Assembly: GCA_903917235.1 (NCBI GenBank)
Contig: CAIWZS010000382.1
Coordinates: forward strand, 1 to 40,474
DNA from: an uncultured Planctomycetaceae bacterium
Lineage (GTDB): Bacteria > Planctomycetota > Planctomycetia > Pirellulales > UBA1268
Length of the DNA stretch: 40,474 nt
Direction: 5' to 3'
Part shown: in pieces, positions 28,377 through 36,739 of the stretch
How the letters are laid out: each line of letters opens with the position of its first letter
How positions within the stretch are numbered: position 1 is the stretch's first letter
Notes under the pieces: generated by a model
What the model saw: only the letters and a program-made list of their open reading frames with translations
Told to the model about the DNA's origin: nothing
The model's database searches: none
Program-made: the position numbers and the translations under genes

Positions 28377-29972
28377 ATGGAATTCTTCGACGCGCTCTCG
28401 ACCCTCGGACCGGGCCAGGTGCTCCTCCTCATCACGGCGCTCGTGATCGCCTTCGGCTTCGAATGCGTCAACGGGTTCCACGACACCGCGAACGCGGTGG
28501 CGACGGTCATCTATACGAAGAGCCTCAAGCCGACCCCGGCCGTCGTCTGGTCCGGCCTCTGGAACTTCATCGGCGTGCATGCCGGTGGCATCGGCGTGGC
28601 CTTCAGCGTCGTCCACCTGCTGCCCGTCGACCTGCTCGTCAACATCAAGACGGGACGCGGCCTCGCGATGGTCCTGGCCCTCCTCCTCGCCGCCATCATC
28701 TGGAATTTCGCGACCTGGTACCGCGGCCTGCCGGCATCGAGCTCGCACGCGCTCATCGGGTCGATCATGGGCGTCGGGATGATGAACGCCTGGATGGAGC
28801 ACGGGTCGCTCTTCAAGGGCGTCAACTGGCACAAGGCGACGGAAGTGGCGATGGCGCTCCTGCTGTCGCCGCTCATCGGGTTCGGGCTCGCCGCGGGCCT
28901 GCTGCTCCTTGGGAAGCGACTCATCCCGTCGCAGAAGCTCTACGAGGCGCCGAGCGAGACCGAGCCGCCTCCCATGTGGATCCGCGCGATCCTCATCGGC
29001 ACCTGCACGGGTGTCAGCTTCGCGCACGGGTCGAACGACGGTCAGAAGGGGATGGGACTCATCATGCTCGTGCTCATCGGGATCGTGCCCGCGACGTACG
29101 CGCTCAACATGGGCACCTCGCAGGCGGACATCACGGCCGTCGTCGAGGCCGCGCGCGACCTGCACGACGAGCTGCAGGCGCCGGAGATCGCCGGGCTCAT
29201 GGATGCGCTCAAGCAGGAGTACATGGCGAGCACCCGCGTCGAGAAGCTGCGCCGCAGCGAGGCCCTGGCGGCGACGATCGAGCCCTACGGCAATTTCGAC
29301 GACGACGTGCACGGCTTTGAATTCCGCAGTCCGGGCCTCGCGAGCGACCTCATTGACCCGTACCCGCGGGCTGACGCCGTGCTCGCGACGCTCGACCCGC
29401 TGCCGATCGCGAAGGATTTGATGAGTGCGCTCGATGGCAAGACGAGCTTCGAGGATCTCGGCTCGGAGGAGCGGTGGCAGGTCAGGACGCACCTCGTCGA
29501 GCTCGGGGCGTCGGTGCGGACGCTCGTGCGCACGTTCGGCGACAAGATGGCCGAGGATCGCCGGAAGGTGCTGATGAGCCTCGCGGGCAAGCTGTCCAAG
29601 CCGGTGGAGTACGTGCCGGAGTGGGTGAAGATGGGCGTGGCACTCTGTCTCGGCCTGGGCACGATGGTCGGCTGGAAGCGGATCGTCGTCACCGTGGGCG
29701 AGAAGATCGGCAAGACGCACCTCACCTACGCGCAGGGTGCGTCGGCCGAGCTCGTCGCCGCCGCCACGATCGGCCTCGCCGATGGCTTCGGCATGCCGGT
29801 CAGCACGACCCACGTGCTCTCGAGCGGTGTGGCGGGGACGATGTGGGCCAACAAGTCGGGCATCCAGGCCGAAACGGTGCGGGACATCGCCCTCGCGTGG
29901 ATCCTGACGCTGCCGGCGGTGATCTTCCTCTCCGGACTCATTTACTGGATCGCCACGCTGTTCGTCGGGTGA
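28377..29972 (+). CDS. pit: Inorganic phosphate transporter, PiT family
   Basis: GFECVNGFHDTANAVATVIYTKSLKP, WYRGLPASSSHALIGSIMGVG, GTCTGVSFAHGSNDGQKGMGLIMLVLIGI, GFGMPVSTTHVLSSGVAGTMWA: both PiT signature halves. Confidence 0.96.
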   Translation: MEFFDALSTLGPGQVLLLITALVIAFGFECVNGFHDTANAVATVIYTKSLKPTPAVVWSGLWNFIGVHAGGIGVAFSVVHLLPVDLLVNIKTGRGLAMVLALLLAAIIWNFATWYRGLPASSSHALIGSIMGVGMMNAWMEHGSLFKGVNWHKATEVAMALLLSPLIGFGLAAGLLLLGKRLIPSQKLYEAPSETEPPPMWIRAILIGTCTGVSFAHGSNDGQKGMGLIMLVLIGIVPATYALNMGTSQADITAVVEAARDLHDELQAPEIAGLMDALKQEYMASTRVEKLRRSEALAATIEPYGNFDDDVHGFEFRSPGLASDLIDPYPRADAVLATLDPLPIAKDLMSALDGKTSFEDLGSEERWQVRTHLVELGASVRTLVRTFGDKMAEDRRKVLMSLAGKLSKPVEYVPEWVKMGVALCLGLGTMVGWKRIVVTVGEKIGKTHLTYAQGASAELVAAATIGLADGFGMPVSTTHVLSSGVAGTMWANKSGIQAETVRDIALAWILTLPAVIFLSGLIYWIATLFVG

Positions 29973-30180
29973 GGCGGCTCCCCGCCGGGGGCTCCGGTCA
30001 GCGAGGCCGCCGCGTCGGCAGTCTCTTCCCAGTTTGCCGGCGCGCACCACGTGGCACCCGTTGTGCAGTCTGCCCGACGGGACGTTTCGGCATGTCCGTT
30101 CCTTCCGGCGCACTCGGCTGACGATTCTCACGATCGGACCCCACCATGATGGCTGGGGGCGACGTACCGGGAACGACGAG

Positions 30181-31893
30181 ATGCACGGACGATCCGGTTG
30201 CACCGGTCGGATCGCCTCGATCGTGGTGATCATCCTCGTCGAGATGCTGTCCGGTCACGCTCTTGTCCGCGACGGGACGTGGCGGGGCAGCGCGTCCGGC
30301 GCCGAGCCGTTCGGCATCGCCAGTCCGTCGGCGTCGCTCGGGGACATCGCGCCGGGCGGGACGGACCCACCGGCGGATGACACGGCGCTCGACGAGCTTC
30401 CGCCGGACGAGTCGATGCCCGTCGACCGATCCGCGGCGACGGCCATCCCGGACCGGGCCGCGGCCGGGCCCACACCCGCCGACGAGGATCCACCGATCCA
30501 CGACGTCGTCAACGGTCTCCCGCTGACCGTCCATTGGCATCACGGCCTCGCGCTCGAATCGCCGTCACGGGACTTCGCCATCAAGGTGGGCGGCCGCGTG
30601 CAGATCGACACGTCGGCGTACACGGAGGGCGCAGGGCCGGCCGCGCCACCCGCCTTCGGCGGCTTGAACCCGCCGCTCAACGGCGCCACGAACGTTCGTC
30701 GGGCCCGCATCCGCGTCGAGGGACGGATGTACGAGGTCTATGACTGGGCGATGGAGTACGACTTCGCCAATCAGCTCGACGTGAACAACGAGGCCTTTCC
30801 CACCGAGCGGGACATCGGCCCGCTGCCGGCCATCACCGACGCCTGGGTGCAGATCCGCGAGCTCCCGATCCTCGGGATCGTGCGCATCGGCAACCAGAAG
30901 GACCCCTTCGGCTACGAGCACCTCACGAGCAGCCGCTGGCTCAACTTCATGGAGCGGTCGTTCACGATGGACGCCTTCGTGGGGCCGTTCAACAACGGCT
31001 TTCAGCCCGGCATCAAGATCCTGAACGCATCCGATGACGGCCGCGTCATCTGGCAGGTCGGCGAGTTCAAGAACACGAGCAACGTCTTCGGTGCGAGCGC
31101 CACCGACGGCGGCAGCCAGACCGTGGGACGGCTCGTGGTGCTGCCCGTGTTCGAGGGGGAAGGGGAGCGGCTGGTGCACCTCGGCGTGGCGGGCAGAACG
31201 ATGGGACTCAAGCTCCTGCAGACCGAATTCGATCCCGCGACCGGGCTGCCGACGGGGCCGGAAGTGCCCGCCGTCCGCTTCCGCAGTCGTGGCGACGTGC
31301 GGAACGGGCCGCCCGGCCCGGTCAATTCGATCTACGCGGATGCCGGGCTGCTCGAGGGCTCGTGGCAGAACATGATCGGCCTCGAGTTCGTCGGCAACGA
31401 CGGGCCGCTCTCCTGGCAGGCCGAATACATCGGCTCGTGGCTTTATGACGCGGTGACCACTGGCAACGACCCGATCAATGCCGGCCGCCAGCCGCCGGCG
31501 GGCACGAAGGTCGGCACGGTCTTCTACCAGGGCGGCTACGTCGAGGTGCTCTACTTCCTCACCGGTGAGACCCGCACCTACTCGCGGCTGGAAGGCGTCT
31601 TCGATCGTCCGATCCCGAGGAACACGTTCTACGTGCTGCGGGGCGCCCGCCGACTGCTTTCGAGTCCCGGGGCACAGGTGGGCGCCCGCTACAACTGCCT
31701 GTCGCTCAACGACGGCGAGGTGAACGGCGGCGTGCTCAACGCAGTCACGCTCGGGCTGAACTGGCTGTGGACCCCGAATGCCCGCGTCTACTTCAACTAC
31801 GACTTCACCTACCGCGACTTCGTCAACCTCGCCGGGTTCAACGGCAGCGGCGGCATCCACGCCTTCGGCACGCGCCTGGCCTTCGACTTCTGA
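30181..31893 (+). CDS. Porin, OprO/OprP family
   Basis: Signal peptide-like N-terminus; GLALESPSRDFAIKVGGRVQIDTSAY, RARIRVEGRMYEVYDWAMEYDF, RIGNQKDPFGYEHLTSSRWLNFMERSFTMDAF, ends with ...GGIHAFGTRLAFDF (C-terminal Phe of outer-membrane beta-barrels). Confidence 0.88.
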   Translation: MHGRSGCTGRIASIVVIILVEMLSGHALVRDGTWRGSASGAEPFGIASPSASLGDIAPGGTDPPADDTALDELPPDESMPVDRSAATAIPDRAAAGPTPADEDPPIHDVVNGLPLTVHWHHGLALESPSRDFAIKVGGRVQIDTSAYTEGAGPAAPPAFGGLNPPLNGATNVRRARIRVEGRMYEVYDWAMEYDFANQLDVNNEAFPTERDIGPLPAITDAWVQIRELPILGIVRIGNQKDPFGYEHLTSSRWLNFMERSFTMDAFVGPFNNGFQPGIKILNASDDGRVIWQVGEFKNTSNVFGASATDGGSQTVGRLVVLPVFEGEGERLVHLGVAGRTMGLKLLQTEFDPATGLPTGPEVPAVRFRSRGDVRNGPPGPVNSIYADAGLLEGSWQNMIGLEFVGNDGPLSWQAEYIGSWLYDAVTTGNDPINAGRQPPAGTKVGTVFYQGGYVEVLYFLTGETRTYSRLEGVFDRPIPRNTFYVLRGARRLLSSPGAQVGARYNCLSLNDGEVNGGVLNAVTLGLNWLWTPNARVYFNYDFTYRDFVNLAGFNGSGGIHAFGTRLAFDF

Positions 31894-31948
31894 AGGGCCG
31901 AGCTTCCGTCCCGTCCGAGATCTTGTACCGTCCGGACCGCCGCGACCG

Positions 31949-34900
31949 TCAGCGGATCGTGACGTTCGTCACGCCGGTGGGCAGCGTGGGATTCACGAAG
32001 AATTCCGCCGTGAAGGCTCCCGACGCGGAATCGAGAACGTGCTGGTCAATCGTCTTCAGTCCGAGGGAGCCGCCCGTCGCGTCGTACAGGTAGGCGAAGG
32101 CGGCGAAGAGGGCGCGACCCGTGTTGAAGAACTGGCCGGAGGCCGGCGGCGCGTTCTGTGAATAGGCCCCCGGCAGGGGCGAGAATGACTCGACCGACGA
32201 AGGATTGAGCGGGTTGGCCGGATCGAGCGTGGTCGTGCCGGGCAGCGTGTCGACGACGTACGAAACACGTCCTCCCGAATTCAGGAACTGCACCCCCAGA
32301 CGGCCCTTGAACGATTGGCCCTGCGAGCGTCCCGGCAGCGTGAGGATCGAGAAGGGGATACCCATGTCGATCACGATCGGGCCCGTCGCCGCCGGCGTGC
32401 CGTCGAACGTGAGCGTGCCCATGGCCGGCTGCCAATCGGGCGGACTCGTCGCACCCGGCGCGAGGCCGGTGGGGGCGAGACGCGTGTAGGCGAAGCCGCT
32501 CTGGGCCGCGTCGAGTCCGAGCGTGACCCCGTCCGGGGTGATGACGTAGCCGGCCCGCATCGAGCCGTCCCGCATCTCGTCGATGTTGAGGAAGGCGTTG
32601 TACGACTGGTTGAGCGCGGCGGTCGTGGGGAACGTGCCGAGGCCACTGCGGTCGAAGCCGACACCGAAGTTGGAGACGGGCGACAGGATCGACGCCCCGT
32701 CGCGGCGGTTGTCGGCGTACGACGCCCACCATCCCCCGGGGATCGTGACGGTGCCCAGCGGGCCGCCCGGCCGGGGCGCCGGCACCGGGATGATCGGCGC
32801 CGACGACCGCCGGCTGCCGTCGGTGATCGTCACGCTGCCGGTCGCGAACATCGTGCCGAACGTGGTGCTCGCCGCGACGCTGCCTGGGGGTGGCACGCTC
32901 GAGGCACCCACGGCCGAGACCACGAGCACGGGCACGGTCGCCACCGCAGGCCGTGCGACCGGCGTCGATGAGCCGGGCGGGGTGAACGTGGAATCGACGA
33001 ACGTGACCCGCTGCGTGGACCACGTCCCGAAGTAGAGGCGGTTGCTGCTGTTGAGGTAGACGTACCCGCGCGGCCCGTCGAGCACGATGTCGGGATCGAG
33101 TTGGAGGGCGTCGAAGTAGAGTCCGCGCGATCCCGTGTCGAGGTTCACCTCGAGCCGCCGCGCGCCGATCCGCATCGCGACCTTCGGATCGGCGGAGTCG
33201 GCACCGATGAAGTCAGGCGGCGAGGTATAGGGCACGAGGTACCGGCCCGTGTCGGCGACGTAGCCGTCGAGCGGGTTGCCTCCGGGGGCTGGAGGCAGGA
33301 CGCCGGCACCGAGCGAGACGTCGGTGAGCCCGTTGCGCACGATCGAGTTCGCCGTGAAGACGGTGCCGCTGAAGTCACCCGTGACGAGGTCGATTCCGTA
33401 GAAGCCGTTGTCGGCAAGAAGGTTGCCCCGGACGAGGAGCCCGGTCACGCCGGCCGGTGCCATCAGCCCTGCACGGGCGTTCGCACGGATGCGGTTGTCC
33501 GCGATGACCGTCCCGGAGAAGTCGCCCGGCGCCACCACGATGCCATGGGTGTTCGGGCCTCCCGAGACGAGCCCCCACGGATTCGCGCGGCCCCGCCGCC
33601 CGATCGTGTTGCGTGTGAGCGAGAGACCCCTCACGGAACCGGCCAGCTCGATCCCGAACGTGGCATTGGCCACGATCGTATTGCGGGCCAGCACCGTTCC
33701 CGTGAAGTCGCCCCCCGCGAAGCTCACGCCGCTGCCTACGTTGCCGCTGATCGTGAAGCCGGTGAGTGACGACCCACGTGAACGCCCGCTGAACGAGACG
33801 CCGCTGCCGACGAAGTTCCGCACGGCTCCCCCGCCGCGCATCGCGAGGACGGCCCCGTCGGCTACCGCGATGCCCGTCGCCGCCGCGGTGGACGCGGATC
33901 CGTCGAGGGTCACCGTCGCCCGCGCGGCCACCTCGGCCGGCGACGTGAATGCGAGGCCGGCCAACGGCGTGCGTCGCCCGATGGCTCCACCGAAGCGGAT
34001 CGCGCCCGCGGGCCGTTCAGCTCCGTCGCCGGAAAAGATCGACAGCGGAAACCCGCCGTCGAGGGTGCCGGCGAACGCCACGGGCGTTCCCTCCGTCTCC
34101 ACCCACGTCTGGCTCGCGAGTCGGGCCGGACCACCGACGGCGAAGCGGCCTCGACCCGTGACGAACGTGCCCGCCAGCGTCGTCCGATCGGCATACACCT
34201 GGTCGTGAGCCGTGGCGGCTCCGGCCACCGCCGTCGAACCGGCCGCGTCCGTCGTCACGCCCGCGAGCGGCACCGTCGGACCGATCGGACGGACGAACCT
34301 CGTGGCGGCACCGGACCGGACGGAAAGTCCCTCGCCGCCGGGCGTCGTGCCGTCGATCGCGCCGGTGAACGTGACCGCGCCGGCTGCCGCCCGCACGAGC
34401 GTGTCGGCGGCGAGCGTTGTCGCACCGGACACGGAGAACGCCCGGCCGTTCGTGCGGTAGGTCCCGCCGAGGACGGCGTTCTGGCCGTAGGACTGTGGAC
34501 CGAGCGTCGTGACCGAGCCGAGGACGACTTTCGCGGAGCCACCGTTGGGCCGCAGCCGCAGAAGGCCCGCCTCGACGTCGAACATGACGTCGAACATGTC
34601 GTAGAGGTTGAGCCCGGTGTTCACGTTGTTGCCGGTGGTCGCCTTCCCGCTGGACGACGAGTAGCCGACCTGGTTGACGGAGCCGTCGTTTCCCGCGATG
34701 AATGACCACGCGAGCGGCGGCGTGCCGGGAGCCGGTGGGAAGTCGACGGTCAGCCTCGTGCCGGGATCGACCGCGTCGCCACCGGAGGAAAACGGGTACG
34801 GCTCATCGGCCGGCCACTCGGGCAGCCGCACGCTCATCGACGGCGCTCCCGAATCGATGAGCGTCTGGAGTGGACCGAGCGTCCGGCTGCGATCCCCCAT

Positions 34901-36313
34901 CGAGAGCGTGTAGGTGGGGGCGAAGGCCAGCTGGTCGAACACCTGCCGACCCGATGTCGGGTAGGAGACGTCGTCGATCCGATCGAGCGTCACCGCGTAG
35001 GGGAACTGCGCCCGCAGCTCGGGCGTGAGCCCGACCGTGAGCCGAGCCGGTCCGCCGATCGGCCCGAGTTCGACCACGAAGCCACTCGAGAGGTTGCCAG
35101 GCAGCTGCAGCAGCACGTTCGTGACCGCGACACCCGGCTCGGTCCCGCGATTGATGCCGAACGACGCGCCAAAGTCACCGAAGAAACTCCCCTCGACGGG
35201 CGGCGTCGTGCCGAGGAAGTCGAAGGATGCGCCCGTGTTGACGTTGCCCCCCGACAGGATCGCACCGATCTGCACGGGCACGGCCGTGGAGACGGCCGCG
35301 GCACCACGGCCGAGCGTCACGACCGCGTCCACGGCGACCGCGTCGTAGAAGTTGCCCGACGTGTAGTTCGCGTCGACCGGCGGCCCGCTCGGATCGATCC
35401 CGGGCCACACGGCCGGGTCATAGCCCGCCATGAACCCCGTGCCGCCGGTGTCGAACTCGTACATCCGCACCGGCCCACCACCGATCGACACCTCGATTCC
35501 ATACTTGTCCTGGACGGTGCCGCCCGACGTCGTGTAGGGCAGATAGTGCAACGGGATCGAACGGCTGGCGGCCGACTGCGGCACCACGAGCGGATCGACC
35601 GCGCGCGTCGCGAGCGACCGCAGCGGCACGCGGCCACCCACCGGGCCGTCGAAGGTCGTCGCGACCGGGCTCGTGACCGAAAGCGACTGCCGACCCGGAC
35701 GGCTTCCGTCGACCGGACCGGTGAACGTCACGGCGCCGGCGCCGCCCGCGATCGACACGTCGGCCGTAAGCGTCGTCGGGCCTTCGATCCGCACATCAGT
35801 GGCCGCGCGCCACGTGCCCGCCAGCTCGAGACGGGACGCAGCCAGCGTGATGCGTCCGCCCGTCGAGACGATGTTCGTCGCGGTCAGAGTCGCCGCGGGC
35901 AGACGCATCTCGACATCGCCCGCGAAGGCTGCGGCCGCCCCGAACTCGACCCGCTCGACCGCCTCCACCAGCAGCGAGGCTCCGATGTCGCCCGCGGCGA
36001 CGACGAGGCGTTGCGACCCCGCGGTGCCGGTGACGATCACCCGCGAGATCGTCGCGTCCGAGACGCTGAACGCGCTCTCGAAGCGCGGGTTCGCAGCCAC
36101 CTCGACGAGGCCGGCCGCCTGACGCACGTAGGCCGTGTCGAGCCGCGCGGACGAGTCGACCGCGATGACAAGGTCCGATCCGACGACCGTGGGGCTGACG
36201 GCGAGCAGGGTCCGGCGCTCGAGCCGCTCGGGGGCCGCCACCCCGGGCCACGTGCCGCCGCCGCCGCGCACCCGCAGTGCGAGACGAAGCGTCGTCGTTC
36301 GATCTCGCTTCAT
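31949..36313 (-). CDS. Large modular surface protein: LEPR-XLL-like N-terminus, repeats, parallel beta-helix, two aspartic-protease-like modules
   Basis: 1454-aa ORF. N-term APERLERRTLLAVSPT; VRMYEFDTGGTGF...GPLQTLIDSGAPSMSVRLP; beta-helix ARNTIVANATFGIELAGSVRGLSLTRNTIG...VIADNRIRANARAGL...LLVRGNLLADNGFYGIDL; second LEVNLDTGSRGLYF...GPIVIDMGIPFSILTLP. Confidence 0.9.
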   Translation of the reverse strand: MKRDRTTTLRLALRVRGGGGTWPGVAAPERLERRTLLAVSPTVVGSDLVIAVDSSARLDTAYVRQAAGLVEVAANPRFESAFSVSDATISRVIVTGTAGSQRLVVAAGDIGASLLVEAVERVEFGAAAAFAGDVEMRLPAATLTATNIVSTGGRITLAASRLELAGTWRAATDVRIEGPTTLTADVSIAGGAGAVTFTGPVDGSRPGRQSLSVTSPVATTFDGPVGGRVPLRSLATRAVDPLVVPQSAASRSIPLHYLPYTTSGGTVQDKYGIEVSIGGGPVRMYEFDTGGTGFMAGYDPAVWPGIDPSGPPVDANYTSGNFYDAVAVDAVVTLGRGAAAVSTAVPVQIGAILSGGNVNTGASFDFLGTTPPVEGSFFGDFGASFGINRGTEPGVAVTNVLLQLPGNLSSGFVVELGPIGGPARLTVGLTPELRAQFPYAVTLDRIDDVSYPTSGRQVFDQLAFAPTYTLSMGDRSRTLGPLQTLIDSGAPSMSVRLPEWPADEPYPFSSGGDAVDPGTRLTVDFPPAPGTPPLAWSFIAGNDGSVNQVGYSSSSGKATTGNNVNTGLNLYDMFDVMFDVEAGLLRLRPNGGSAKVVLGSVTTLGPQSYGQNAVLGGTYRTNGRAFSVSGATTLAADTLVRAAAGAVTFTGAIDGTTPGGEGLSVRSGAATRFVRPIGPTVPLAGVTTDAAGSTAVAGAATAHDQVYADRTTLAGTFVTGRGRFAVGGPARLASQTWVETEGTPVAFAGTLDGGFPLSIFSGDGAERPAGAIRFGGAIGRRTPLAGLAFTSPAEVAARATVTLDGSASTAAATGIAVADGAVLAMRGGGAVRNFVGSGVSFSGRSRGSSLTGFTISGNVGSGVSFAGGDFTGTVLARNTIVANATFGIELAGSVRGLSLTRNTIGRRGRANPWGLVSGGPNTHGIVVAPGDFSGTVIADNRIRANARAGLMAPAGVTGLLVRGNLLADNGFYGIDLVTGDFSGTVFTANSIVRNGLTDVSLGAGVLPPAPGGNPLDGYVADTGRYLVPYTSPPDFIGADSADPKVAMRIGARRLEVNLDTGSRGLYFDALQLDPDIVLDGPRGYVYLNSSNRLYFGTWSTQRVTFVDSTFTPPGSSTPVARPAVATVPVLVVSAVGASSVPPPGSVAASTTFGTMFATGSVTITDGSRRSSAPIIPVPAPRPGGPLGTVTIPGGWWASYADNRRDGASILSPVSNFGVGFDRSGLGTFPTTAALNQSYNAFLNIDEMRDGSMRAGYVITPDGVTLGLDAAQSGFAYTRLAPTGLAPGATSPPDWQPAMGTLTFDGTPAATGPIVIDMGIPFSILTLPGRSQGQSFKGRLGVQFLNSGGRVSYVVDTLPGTTTLDPANPLNPSSVESFSPLPGAYSQNAPPASGQFFNTGRALFAAFAYLYDATGGSLGLKTIDQHVLDSASGAFTAEFFVNPTLPTGVTNVTIR

Positions 36314-36511
36314 GTCACCCGTCTGATTCGCCCGGGGCCCCCGTCTCGAGCGTATTCGAGATCGGTGCGTCGCCGGCTCACTTCACGTACCGGACGTGGT
36401 CTGACACGTCGTCGCCTGACCCATTCAAAACGTGCCGCAACGCATTGGAGCGATGCCGTGGAGGTTCGGGCAAGGGGCGGCAACAGGGAAGGATCGTGGG
36501 CCTCAGGAGCG

Positions 36512-36541
36512 ACCGACACCCCCCACCATGGAGGTGTCGGT
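36512..36541. promoter_or_regulatory. Hairpin in the divergent intergenic region upstream of the second porin
   Basis: ACCGACACC (36512-36520) - 12 nt - GGTGTCGGT (36533-36541), perfect 9-bp arms. Confidence 0.45.
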
Positions 36542-36739
36542 GGGCAAACTGGGCGGACGTGAACGAAAAAGTTGAGATTGCGGCCGTTTCTCATAAAAGC
36601 AGCAACGGGGGTGATTCGATGAACTGTTCCGTAAGGGTTGACCGTGACGGTCGCAGTGGTTGCGGCCGGCGGGTCGATCCTTCCGGTTACCGCGAGCCTG
36701 ACGCCGCGACCGGTGCTTCGCAACGGACGCCACCACACC

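Noticed and set aside
28122-30233. 703-aa minus-strand ORF
   Set aside because: Antisense shadow of the PiT transporter gene; His/Arg/Asp-rich with no recognisable domain.
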